64,000 nucleotides of DNA, taken from Sphingomonadaceae bacterium. GTDB taxonomy: Bacteria; Pseudomonadota; Alphaproteobacteria; Sphingomonadales; Sphingomonadaceae. Every line of letters starts with the position of its first letter. Position 1 is the stretch's first letter. The notes below the pieces were generated by a model, which was not told where the DNA came from, did not search any database, and was given only the letters and a program-made list of their open reading frames with translations. A program made the translations under genes and the position numbers. The stretch covers positions 1-64,000 of the forward strand of contig JANYGC010000099.1 of NCBI GenBank assembly GCA_025359425.1. The letters are read 5' to 3'. Of this stretch, positions 20,746-29,667 are shown piece by piece.

Positions 20746-20868
20746 GGTACTTGCCTTTCAAAACTCTGGATTGATAAAATTCACCGTCATGCCTCCAGGG
20801 ATGACCATATACGGGAAGCGCGCGCCGTTAGCGGCAATGGCGCTGGATTGCAACACTGTTGGGCCGGG

Positions 20869-21744
20869 CTACTGCAGCCGGGTGACCTTGTAACCGCGCG
20901 CGGTGAGCAGCGCAGGCAGACCGTCCTGCCCGACCAGATGCGCCAGGCCGACCGCAACGAACGGGTGCTTGCCGCGCGCCAGATCGGTGCCAAGCCGCGC
21001 CGACCAGGCGTGGTTGCGCCGCAACAGCAGGGCATTGCGCAGCTCCGGATTGTTCAGGAATTCCGCATTGGTTTCGGTGTCGACCACGGCGAGGTCGCCT
21101 TGCGCCCAGGCTTGCTCGAGCTTGCGCATTTCGCTCTGCTCATCGGGGGCTTCGCGCAATGCGGCCGCGAGCAATGCGCGCTGGGCCGGTTCGGGCAGCT
21201 GGTCGAAGATCGCGAGTTGCGCTGCCGCACCTTCGAATTCCTCGACCGGCTTGGAATAGCCGCGAACCAAGGCGCGGTCGATCCCATTGCCGCTATCCGA
21301 TTGCCCCGCTGCCATCGCCGCGTTCTGCAGCATCAAGGCGGCGGCCCAGCTTTCATAGCGGTCAAGCTCGCCCGGTTTGAACCCGTCCTGCTTGAAGGCA
21401 GTGTCCAGCTCGTCGTGCAGGTCATTTGGGATGCGCTCGGCGAGGGGCGGCAAGCCGGGACTGGTCGCGAGCGCGGCAAAGGCCTTCGCCGTGCCTGCAT
21501 CGTCCTCGATATTGGCAACTTCGAGCAGCAAGCGGTCCGATGCCGCCAAGGCCGCGTCGACCTTCGCCGAATGCCAGTTCACCGGCTGCGGCAGCGCGTG
21601 GATCGTGCCGAACAGCCAGGCCTTCTGCCCGTTCGGCCCCTCGACCAGCCACAGCGCCGGGCGGACCTCGGCGGGTTTGCTGCAAGCGGCCAGCGCCAGT
21701 GCAGCCAGCCCGGTCAGGACCAGTCCGCGCAGCTTACTGGACAC
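20869..21744 (-). CDS. TraB/GumN family protein (copy 1)
   Basis: ALWLVEGPNGQKAWLFGTIHALP; C-terminal VAVGLAHLVGQDGLPALLTARGYKV. Confidence 0.88.
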   Translation of the reverse strand: MSSKLRGLVLTGLAALALAACSKPAEVRPALWLVEGPNGQKAWLFGTIHALPQPVNWHSAKVDAALAASDRLLLEVANIEDDAGTAKAFAALATSPGLPPLAERIPNDLHDELDTAFKQDGFKPGELDRYESWAAALMLQNAAMAAGQSDSGNGIDRALVRGYSKPVEEFEGAAAQLAIFDQLPEPAQRALLAAALREAPDEQSEMRKLEQAWAQGDLAVVDTETNAEFLNNPELRNALLLRRNHAWSARLGTDLARGKHPFVAVGLAHLVGQDGLPALLTARGYKVTRLQ

Positions 21745-22675
21745 GAACCGCCTTGATGCCGTGCTGGGACAGCACGTCCTGCACGCTGCCCTTGCCGCCC
21801 AGATGCCCTGCGCCGACCGCGATGAACACCGTCCCGGGCTGCTTCATCCGGTGCTCGATCCAGCCCGCCCAGTTGCGGTTGCGGCTGAAGATCAGCGCCT
21901 CGGCCAGCACCGGGCTGTCGCTGTCGGCGTTAAGCTGCGCCGCCAATGCGGCGGCATCACCGCGCGACCAGCTGCCGACCATCGCCGCAATCTCGGCATT
22001 GATCTGCGGCAAAGCCTCGAGCACGCTGCCGAGATACTCAAGCTGCTGCGCGTCATTCAGCACATCGAACTGGCCGAACTGGAAGTCCGCCGTCTCCAGC
22101 CCGCCGCGCGCACGGCCAAGCTGGGTGGCGCGTTTGGTCAGCGAGTTTTCCGCGCCCGATTCGATATTGTAGCCCGCCCGCTGCAATTGCAGGATCGGCA
22201 AGGTTGCCGCCGTCACCCACGGCTTCTTGCGGTCGAACAGCGCGACCGGCAGCCCGAGCGAGGTCAGCGCTGCCTCCAGCTGGCCGCGCTCTTTCTCGCC
22301 CATCATCCGGCGCAGGTTCTTGTCCGCGGGCAGGGTGCCGTGGCGCAGCAAGGCCGCCGCGATGTCGCCCGGAGGCAGATCGGGCAGCTCGGTCATCAGG
22401 GTGTCAGAATGATCGAGCGCATCGGCCAGCGGGCCGTTGAGCCAGTCGATCCCGGGCGGGAGCAGGTGGATCGTGCCGAACAGGTAAATCGTGGTGTCGT
22501 GGTCCGACACCTTCCACAGCGCCGGATGGGCTTGGGCATCTGGCGCAGCAGCGACCGGCGCAGTGACGACCGGTGCAGCGACGACCGGTGCGGCTTGCTC
22601 GGCGGGGGCACTCACACTCCCGGTGAGCGCGATCAGGGCCGCCATGGGCGTCAGCAGGCGTTTGAGAAGGTTCAT
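21734..22675 (-). CDS. TraB/GumN family protein (copy 2)
   Basis: ALWKVSDHDTTIYLFGTIHLLPPG; C-terminal IAVGAGHLGGKGSVQDVLSQHGIKAVRVQ; overlaps copy 1. Confidence 0.88.
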   Translation of the reverse strand: MNLLKRLLTPMAALIALTGSVSAPAEQAAPVVAAPVVTAPVAAAPDAQAHPALWKVSDHDTTIYLFGTIHLLPPGIDWLNGPLADALDHSDTLMTELPDLPPGDIAAALLRHGTLPADKNLRRMMGEKERGQLEAALTSLGLPVALFDRKKPWVTAATLPILQLQRAGYNIESGAENSLTKRATQLGRARGGLETADFQFGQFDVLNDAQQLEYLGSVLEALPQINAEIAAMVGSWSRGDAAALAAQLNADSDSPVLAEALIFSRNRNWAGWIEHRMKQPGTVFIAVGAGHLGGKGSVQDVLSQHGIKAVRVQ

Positions 22676-22763
22676 GGGCGGGTCCTAACCGCCCAAATCC
22701 TCACAGTCGATGAACGAATGCGCATATTGACCGGGTGGGGCCCATCCGCCAAAGCCCCGCACG

Positions 22764-23666
22764 ATGAGTGAGACTGTCGGCCCGCTGAGTTTCCAGGACA
22801 TGATCCTGCGGCTCCACGCCTTCTGGAGCGAACAGGGCTGCCTGATCCTCCAGCCCTATGACATGCGCATGGGCGCGGGGACTTTCCACCCGGCGACCAC
22901 GCTGCGCGCGCTCGGCCCGGAACCGTGGAAGGCCGCTTACGTCCAGCCGAGCCGGCGGCCCACCGATGGCCGCTATGGCGAGAACCCCAACCGGCTGCAG
23001 CATTATTACCAGTACCAGGTGATCCTCAAGCCCAACCCCGCGAACCTGCAGGAGCTGTACCTCGCCAGCCTCGCCGCGATCGGGGTCGATCCGCTGGCGC
23101 ACGATATCCGCTTTGTCGAGGACGATTGGGAAAGCCCAACTTTAGGCGCCTGGGGGCTGGGCTGGGAAGTCTGGTGTGACGGGATGGAAGTCAGCCAGTT
23201 CACCTATTTCCAGCAGGTCGGCGGGTTCGATTGCAAGCCGGTTGCAGGCGAGCTCACCTATGGTCTCGAACGCCTCGCGATGTACATCCAGGGCGTCGAC
23301 AACGTCTATGACTTGCGCTTCAACGACGCGGGGGTCAGCTACGGCGACGTCTTCCTCAAGAACGAGCAGGAGATGTCGAAGTACAACTTCGAGGTCGCCG
23401 ACACCGCCAGCCTGTTCGACGGCTTTGCCAAGGCCGAGGCCGAATGCCAGCGCTGCCTCGATGCGCAAATCCCGCTCGCCGCCTACGAACAGGCGATCGA
23501 GGCGAGCCACCTGTTCAACCTGCTCCAGGCGCGCGGCGTGATCTCGGTCCAGGAACGCGCCAGCTACATCGGCCGCGTGCGCGATCTCGCCAAGGGCAGC
23601 TGCCAGGCGTGGATCGGCAAGAACGAAGCGCAGTGGCAGGCGGATTACCCGGAGTGGGTGTTGTGA
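22764..23666 (+). CDS. glyQ: Glycine--tRNA ligase alpha subunit
   Basis: [58 protein letters not shown]. Confidence 0.98.
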   Translation: MSETVGPLSFQDMILRLHAFWSEQGCLILQPYDMRMGAGTFHPATTLRALGPEPWKAAYVQPSRRPTDGRYGENPNRLQHYYQYQVILKPNPANLQELYLASLAAIGVDPLAHDIRFVEDDWESPTLGAWGLGWEVWCDGMEVSQFTYFQQVGGFDCKPVAGELTYGLERLAMYIQGVDNVYDLRFNDAGVSYGDVFLKNEQEMSKYNFEVADTASLFDGFAKAEAECQRCLDAQIPLAAYEQAIEASHLFNLLQARGVISVQERASYIGRVRDLAKGSCQAWIGKNEAQWQADYPEWVL

Positions 23667-23679
23667 GCGGCTACCCTAA

Positions 23680-23794
23680 GATCCTCCCCCACTGGGGGAG
23701 GTGCCCCGCAGGGGCGGCGGGGGCAAGCCGCGCGACCTCACGGCCCCCCACCGTCAGCGCTGCGCGCTGCCACCTCCCCCAAAAGGGGAGGATC
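23680..23794. repeat. Family A palindromic element in glyQ-glyS spacer
   Basis: Ends GATCCTCCCC...GGGGAGGATC; shares CCACCGTCAGCGC..CGCGCTGCCACCTCCCCCAAAAGGGGAGGAT with 58176-58298. Confidence 0.9.
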
Positions 23795-23798
23795 TAGG

Positions 23799-26072
23799 AT
23801 GCCTGACTTCCTCCTTGAACTGCGCTCCGAAGAAATCCCCGCGCGGATGCAGGACGATGCTCGTCAAAATTTGAAGCGCTTGTTTGAAGCCGAACTCGCA
23901 AATGCAGGGATCAAACCGGATAACATCGCAACGTACGCCACGCCTAGACGTCTGACTTTGATCGCGTACGGCCTGCCGCTCGAAACGCTGGCAGCTAGTG
24001 AAGAACTGAAAGGGCCTAAGACTTCGGCTCCGCCTCAAGCGTTGGAGGGGTTTCTCCGTAAGAATGGCTTGACGCAAAGCCAGCTCGTTGATTGCGACGG
24101 GGTTTATTTCGCGACGATCGATGAACCTGGACGTCGAACCGCAGACATTCTCGCCGAAGCAATCCCGGCGATCATCCGTGCGTTTCCTTGGCCCAAATCA
24201 ATGCGTTGGGGCGGCGCATCCGCATCAACCGAAATGACACGTTGGGTTAGGCCGTTGCAAGGTATCGTTGCCCTTCTTGGTGACAATATCGTCCGTTTTG
24301 AAGTCGCTGGTGTGCTAAGCGATTGTCAGACAATTGGACATCGCTTCCTCCATTCCGGCCCAATCACAATCACGAGTGCCAATTCGGATGAGTATGAGGA
24401 CAAACTGCGTAACGCCTTTGTCATCGTCAATCAGGAAGAACGGCGCGCTATCATCTACGAAGGTGCGCAGAGAGCTGCCGCCGATGCTGGTCTAATATTG
24501 GTTCAAGACCCGAGCCTCGTGGATGAAAACGCCGGCCTCACCGAATGGCCAGTGCCTCTGCTCGGGCGCTTTGACGAAGCCTTCCTCGATGTGCCGCCCG
24601 AAGTGATCCAGCTGACCGCGCGGACCAACCAGAAGTACTTCATCTGCCGCGAACGCACGCCTGAGGGTGCAGAGCAGGGCAAGCTCGCCAACGCCTTCAT
24701 CTGCACCGCCAACATCGTCGCTACCGATGGCGGCGCGGCCATCGTCGATGGCAACCGCAAGGTGCTGGCGGCGCGGCTGGCGGATGCGCGGTTCTTCTGG
24801 GAACAGGACCGCAAGAAGACGCTGAGCGAACACGCCGAGGGCCTCGCGCGGATTACCTTCCATGAGAAGCTGGGAACGGTCGCCGACAAGGTCGAGCGGG
24901 TGGCCAAGCTGGCACGGTGGCTGGTTGAGGAAGGCATTGTCACTGAAACTCCCCTCCCCGGTGGGGAGGGGTTGGGGGTGGGGGTTCCCACCTCGCAGGC
25001 GTCGAACACCCATCCCCAACCCCTTCCCTCAAGGGAAGGGGCTTTGCTGGCCGACCAGGCCGAACTCGCCGCACGGCTGTGCAAGGCCGACCTCGTCACC
25101 GAAATGGTCGGCGAATTCCCCGAACTGCAAGGCGTGATCGGCGGTTACTACGCCGCGGACGAAGGCTTGCCCCAAGCCGTCGCGGAGGCGATCCGCGATC
25201 ACTACAAGCCGGTCGGGCAGGGCGACGATGTGCCCACCGCGCCGGTGACGGTGGCGGTGAGTCTGGCGGATAAACTGGATACGCTTTGCCAGTTTTTCCT
25301 AATTGATGAGGCTCCTACAGGTTCAAAAGATCCGTTTGCGCTGCGACGTGCTTCGCTGAGCATCATATCCCTCATCCTCAGTAACAACTTGCGCTTCCGT
25401 CTACAGGATGTGCTGATCAAGGCCGTCGAAGATGATTTGGCGAAGTTTGAAGTAGTTTGGTTCGGCAATCTCGAAACGAAGCTTGCCTCGTTCCTCGCCG
25501 ACCGCCTCAAAGTCCAGCAACGCGAAGCCGGCGTGCGGCACGACCTGATCGACGCGGTGTTCGCGCTCGGCGGGGAGGACGATCTGGTCCGCCTGCTCGC
25601 CCGGGTCCATGCGCTGCAGGCGTTCATCGGCACCGAGGATGGCACCAACCTGCTCGCGGGGTACAAGCGCGCGGCCAATATCCTCAAGAAGGAGGGCTTC
25701 ACTGCCCCCCTCCCCGGTGGGGAGGGGCTGGGGGTGGGGGTTCCACCGCTGGCGTCGAACCCCCATCCCAACCCTTCCCCAACGGGGAAGGGCTTTAAAG
25801 AAACGCTTTCCTACACCCCCGAACCTGCGGAAAAGGCGCTGATGGATGCGCTTTCAACTGCCGGGCCGCAGGCCGCCGCTGCCGTTGTGGCCGAGGACTT
25901 CGCCGGGGCGATGGCTGCGCTGGCCACCTTGCGCTCGGCCGTTGATGCGTTCTTCGATGCCGTGACGGTCAACGATCCCGAGCCTGCGAAGCGCGAAGCC
26001 CGGCTCGGCTTGCTGGCGCGGTTCCGTGACGCGGTTCACGGAGTCGCCGATTTCTCGAAGATCGAGGGGTAA
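23799..26072 (+). CDS. glyS: Glycine--tRNA ligase beta subunit with two repeat-derived insertions
   Basis: 757 aa GlyS-like ORF; inserts PLPGGEGLGVGVPTSQASNTHPQPLPSREG and PLPGGEGLGVGVPPLASNPHPNPSPTGKG. Confidence 0.96.
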   Translation: MPDFLLELRSEEIPARMQDDARQNLKRLFEAELANAGIKPDNIATYATPRRLTLIAYGLPLETLAASEELKGPKTSAPPQALEGFLRKNGLTQSQLVDCDGVYFATIDEPGRRTADILAEAIPAIIRAFPWPKSMRWGGASASTEMTRWVRPLQGIVALLGDNIVRFEVAGVLSDCQTIGHRFLHSGPITITSANSDEYEDKLRNAFVIVNQEERRAIIYEGAQRAAADAGLILVQDPSLVDENAGLTEWPVPLLGRFDEAFLDVPPEVIQLTARTNQKYFICRERTPEGAEQGKLANAFICTANIVATDGGAAIVDGNRKVLAARLADARFFWEQDRKKTLSEHAEGLARITFHEKLGTVADKVERVAKLARWLVEEGIVTETPLPGGEGLGVGVPTSQASNTHPQPLPSREGALLADQAELAARLCKADLVTEMVGEFPELQGVIGGYYAADEGLPQAVAEAIRDHYKPVGQGDDVPTAPVTVAVSLADKLDTLCQFFLIDEAPTGSKDPFALRRASLSIISLILSNNLRFRLQDVLIKAVEDDLAKFEVVWFGNLETKLASFLADRLKVQQREAGVRHDLIDAVFALGGEDDLVRLLARVHALQAFIGTEDGTNLLAGYKRAANILKKEGFTAPLPGGEGLGVGVPPLASNPHPNPSPTGKGFKETLSYTPEPAEKALMDALSTAGPQAAAAVVAEDFAGAMAALATLRSAVDAFFDAVTVNDPEPAKREARLGLLARFRDAVHGVADFSKIEG
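24951..25041. repeat. Family B palindromic element, copy 1, in frame in glyS
   Basis: CCCCTCCCCGGTGGGGAGGGG plus CCATCCCCAACCCCTTCCCTCAAGGGAAGGGG. Confidence 0.92.
25707..25792. repeat. Family B palindromic element, copy 2, in frame in glyS
   Basis: CCCCTCCCCGGTGGGGAGGGG..GGCGTCGAACCCCCATCCCAACCCTTCCCCAACGGGGAAGGG. Confidence 0.92.
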
Positions 26073-26142
26073 CAGGTCCCTGGTCCGGAGTGTCATCCGT
26101 TCAAGAATATGTTTGTTTTCAAATGATTGAATCGCATAAACA

Positions 26143-26170
26143 GGGTGACACCGTGTCACTTGTGTCACCC
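26143..26170. promoter_or_regulatory. Inverted GGGTGACAC/GTGTCACCC with central GTGTCAC half-site upstream of ppdK
   Basis: GGGTGACACCGTGTCACTTGTGTCACCC, 24 nt before the ppdK start. Confidence 0.5.
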
Positions 26171-26193
26171 TAGCCGACGGGAAACTGCGCAAA

Positions 26194-28878
26194 ATGAGTG
26201 CCAACGTCTACACCTTCGGCGGCGGTGTCACCCATGACGATCCGCGCACCCGCGACAAGACGATTGTCGGCGGCAAAGGCGCAAACCTTGCGGAAATGGC
26301 CGGGATTGGACTGCCGGTACCGCCGGGGTTCACGATTACTACCGAAGAATGCGTGCGCTACCTCGCCGAGGGGGCCCTTCGACAGGCTCAGGGTGATCGG
26401 GAGTTTTCATCAGAACTGCACGCCGAAGTCGCCAAGGCGCTGGGCCATATCGAGCAAACCGTCGGCAAGAAGTTCGGCAATGCAGCCGATCCACTGCTGG
26501 TCTCGGTCCGTTCGGGCGCGCGGGTTTCTATGCCGGGAATGATGGACACCGTGCTCAACCTCGGGCTCAACGATGCGACCGTTGCCGGGCTGGCACAGAC
26601 TTCGGGCGATGCGCGGTTTGCCTGGGATTCATACCGCCGGTTCATCCAGATGTATTCCGACGTGGTGCTCGGCATCGATCACCACCTATTCGAGGATGCG
26701 CTGGAAATCATCAAAGAAGACAACGGCTTTTATGCCGATGTTGAGATGGGCGCGCAGGAATGGCAATTGCTGGTCGGCGAATACAAGGCGATCGTTGCCG
26801 CCCGGCTCGGCCGCGACTTCCCGCAGGATGTGCACGAACAGCTGTGGGGCGCAATCCGCGCGGTGTTCGATAGCTGGGATTCGGACCGCGCCAAGGTTTA
26901 CCGCCGCCTCAACGACATTTCCGGCGCGTGGGGGACCGCAGTCAACGTCCAGGCGATGGTGTTCGGCAACATGGGCGATACCAGCGCCACCGGGGTGGCC
27001 TTCACCCGCGATCCGGCGACCGGCGAAAAGGCCTATTACGGCGAATGGCTGGTCAATGCGCAGGGCGAGGACGTGGTCGCCGGGATCCGCACCCCGCAGT
27101 ACCTGACCGAAGCCTCGCGCATCCGCGCCGGGGCCAAGCCGCTGAGCATGGAAGCAGCAATGCCAGTGGCTTACGGGCAACTGGCAGACGTTTTCGAACT
27201 GCTCGAAGCGCATTACCACGACATGCAGGACATCGAATTCACCGTCGAACGCGGGCACTTGTGGATGCTCCAGACCCGCAGCGGCAAGCGCACCGCCAAG
27301 GCCGCGCTCAAGATGGCGGTGGACATGGTTGGCGAGGGTCTGATCGACGAGAAGACCGCGATCCTGCGGATCGATCCGATGGCGCTCGACCAGTTGCTTC
27401 ACCCCACGCTCGATCCCACGGCGGCGCGCGATGTGCTCACCAAAGGCCTGCCCGCATCGCCCGGCGCAGCTTCGGGCGCGATCGTGCTCGATGCCGATAC
27501 CGCCGAGAAAGCCGCCGGGCGCGGTGAGGCGGTGGTCTTGGTGCGGGTCGAGACCAGCCCCGAGGATATTCACGGCATGCACGCCGCCAAGGGCATTCTG
27601 ACCGCGCGCGGCGGCATGACGTCACACGCCGCAGTGGTAGCGCGCGGGATGGGCCGGCCGTGCGTTTCAGGCGCGGCGGCCGTATCGATTGATCTGGGCA
27701 CTCGCACGCTGCGGATCGGGAAGCGCGAGATGAAGGAAGGCGATCTGATCACGCTCGACGGCACCACCGGTGAGGTCATGGCCGGGCACGTGCCCACCAT
27801 CGAGCCCGAACTGGTCGGCGATTTCGGGGTGTTGATGGCCTGGGCCGACCAGCACCGCCGGATGAAAGTCCGCACCAACGCAGAAACCCCGGCCGATTGC
27901 CGTACCGCGCGGCAGTTCGGGGCCGAGGGGGTGGGACTGTGCCGCACTGAACATATGTTCTTCGATGCCAGCCGCATCGCTGCGGTGCGCCAGATGATCC
28001 TGGCCGAGGACGAGGCCGGACGCCGCAATGCGCTCGCCAAGCTGCTGCCCGAACAGCGCGCCGATTTCCGCGGGATATTCGAGGAAATGGCCGGACTGCC
28101 GGTGACGGTGCGGCTGCTCGATCCGCCGCTGCACGAATTTCTGCCGCACGCCGATGCGGAATTTGCCGAACTGTCCGAAGTGATCGGAATCGGGGTCGAA
28201 ACGCTCAAGCGGCGGGCGGCGGAACTGCATGAATTCAACCCGATGCTGGGGCATCGCGGTTGCCGTCTGGGGATCACTTTCCCGGAAATCTACGAAATGC
28301 AGGCGCGGGCGCTGTTCGAAGCGGCCTGCGATGTGGCTGCGGCGGGCGAAGCGCCGGTGCCCGAAGTGATGGTGCCGCTGGTCGCCACGCGCAAGGAACT
28401 GGCGATCCTCAAGGACCTGATCGACCGCACTGCGCAGGCGGTGTTTGCCGAGCGGGGCCGCACGTTGGCCTATCATGTCGGCACGATGATCGAATTGCCC
28501 CGCGCCGCGCTGATGGCCGGTGAAATCGCCGAGGTGGGCGAGTTCTTCTCGTTTGGAACCAACGATTTGACCCAGACAACTTTGGGCGTTTCGAGGGACG
28601 ATGCGGCACGGTTTCTGGGGGTTTATGTCGAACAGGGCATCTTCCCGCGCGATCCGTTCGTCAGCCTCGATATCGAAGGTGTCGGCCAACTGGTCAGCCT
28701 GGCGGTGGCGCGGGGCAGGGAAACCCGGCCCGATATCAAACTGGGCATCTGCGGCGAGCACGGCGGCGACCCGGCGAGCATTGCATTCTGCGAACTGGTC
28801 GGGCTCGATTACGTCAGCGCCTCGCCCTACCGGGTGCCAATTGCCCGGCTGGCAGCGGCGCAGGCGGCCTTGGCCTAA
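26194..28878 (+). CDS. ppdK: Pyruvate, phosphate dikinase
   Basis: KTIVGGKGANLAEMAGIGLPVPPGFTITTEECV; GILTARGGMTSHAAVVARGMGRPCVSG. Confidence 0.97.
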   Translation: MSANVYTFGGGVTHDDPRTRDKTIVGGKGANLAEMAGIGLPVPPGFTITTEECVRYLAEGALRQAQGDREFSSELHAEVAKALGHIEQTVGKKFGNAADPLLVSVRSGARVSMPGMMDTVLNLGLNDATVAGLAQTSGDARFAWDSYRRFIQMYSDVVLGIDHHLFEDALEIIKEDNGFYADVEMGAQEWQLLVGEYKAIVAARLGRDFPQDVHEQLWGAIRAVFDSWDSDRAKVYRRLNDISGAWGTAVNVQAMVFGNMGDTSATGVAFTRDPATGEKAYYGEWLVNAQGEDVVAGIRTPQYLTEASRIRAGAKPLSMEAAMPVAYGQLADVFELLEAHYHDMQDIEFTVERGHLWMLQTRSGKRTAKAALKMAVDMVGEGLIDEKTAILRIDPMALDQLLHPTLDPTAARDVLTKGLPASPGAASGAIVLDADTAEKAAGRGEAVVLVRVETSPEDIHGMHAAKGILTARGGMTSHAAVVARGMGRPCVSGAAAVSIDLGTRTLRIGKREMKEGDLITLDGTTGEVMAGHVPTIEPELVGDFGVLMAWADQHRRMKVRTNAETPADCRTARQFGAEGVGLCRTEHMFFDASRIAAVRQMILAEDEAGRRNALAKLLPEQRADFRGIFEEMAGLPVTVRLLDPPLHEFLPHADAEFAELSEVIGIGVETLKRRAAELHEFNPMLGHRGCRLGITFPEIYEMQARALFEAACDVAAAGEAPVPEVMVPLVATRKELAILKDLIDRTAQAVFAERGRTLAYHVGTMIELPRAALMAGEIAEVGEFFSFGTNDLTQTTLGVSRDDAARFLGVYVEQGIFPRDPFVSLDIEGVGQLVSLAVARGRETRPDIKLGICGEHGGDPASIAFCELVGLDYVSASPYRVPIARLAAAQAALA
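26375..26393. repeat. REP-like single element inside ppdK
   Basis: CCCTTCGACAGGCTCAGGG read in frame as ALRQAQGD; same family as 60850 and 50200. Confidence 0.8.
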
Positions 28879-29615
28879 CGCTTCCAGCCGGTCAGCGTCA
28901 GGATTTCGAAACTCTCGGCGGTTCCGGTGCCGAATGACTGAGTTGCAATGGTAAATTGCGTCTTGTTGAATGGCGGTCCGGGGCGATCTAGGCAGTTGGA
29001 TAGCCCTTGGGCTCGCAGGTCACCGACCAAGCTGGCCAGGCTTGAAAAGCGCACCGCCAGGCTGCGGCTGTCAACCACCGGGTCGCTCCATCCGGCGCGC
29101 TGGAGCAGTTGCCCCCCGGCGCGAACATCGACCGCCGGATGCAGCCGCGGCGCGGGCCGCTCACCGTCCGCCGCCAGCATCGCAGCGCGGACGTTCAGGA
29201 GGCTGCCCGCGCCGATGAAGCACGCCAATGCGAGACCGCCGGGGGCGAGGGCATTGCGCAAGTGGATCAGCGCGCCGGGCAAGTCATTGGCGGTATCGAG
29301 CGTGCTGAGGCTGATCACGGTATCGAAGCCGGACACAGGGTAGGGGGCCTCCTGGTCGAAGTTCGCCGCGGGATCGAGCCCGGTGACCTCGCACTCCGCC
29401 GAAGCGAGCGCCGCGCCGATCGCGCCGAGGTCGCCGATGGCCAGCACCCGGCACGGGGTGTGGCGCAGGAAGGCGATGCGCTCGATCACGTCGGCGACCA
29501 TGTCGTCGAGCAGATAACGCGGCGCAAAGGGATCGCGCTGTGCCCGCAGCATCCGCCGCCGCAGCGCCAGCCGCCGGGTCGGCGAAAATATGACAGGCGG
29601 GGCGGGCTGGGCCAT
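28875..29615 (-). CDS. SAM-dependent methyltransferase (BioC-like)
   Basis: DMVADVIERIAFLRHTPCRVLAIGDLGAIGAALASAE...VISLSTLDTANDLPGALIHLRNALAPGGL. Confidence 0.85.
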   Translation of the reverse strand: MAQPAPPVIFSPTRRLALRRRMLRAQRDPFAPRYLLDDMVADVIERIAFLRHTPCRVLAIGDLGAIGAALASAECEVTGLDPAANFDQEAPYPVSGFDTVISLSTLDTANDLPGALIHLRNALAPGGLALACFIGAGSLLNVRAAMLAADGERPAPRLHPAVDVRAGGQLLQRAGWSDPVVDSRSLAVRFSSLASLVGDLRAQGLSNCLDRPGPPFNKTQFTIATQSFGTGTAESFEILTLTGWKR

Positions 29616-29667
29616 GGGTTCGCCCTGCCTTGCGCCGGCCGCCCACGCAAGCGATACGAAAGGTCCG

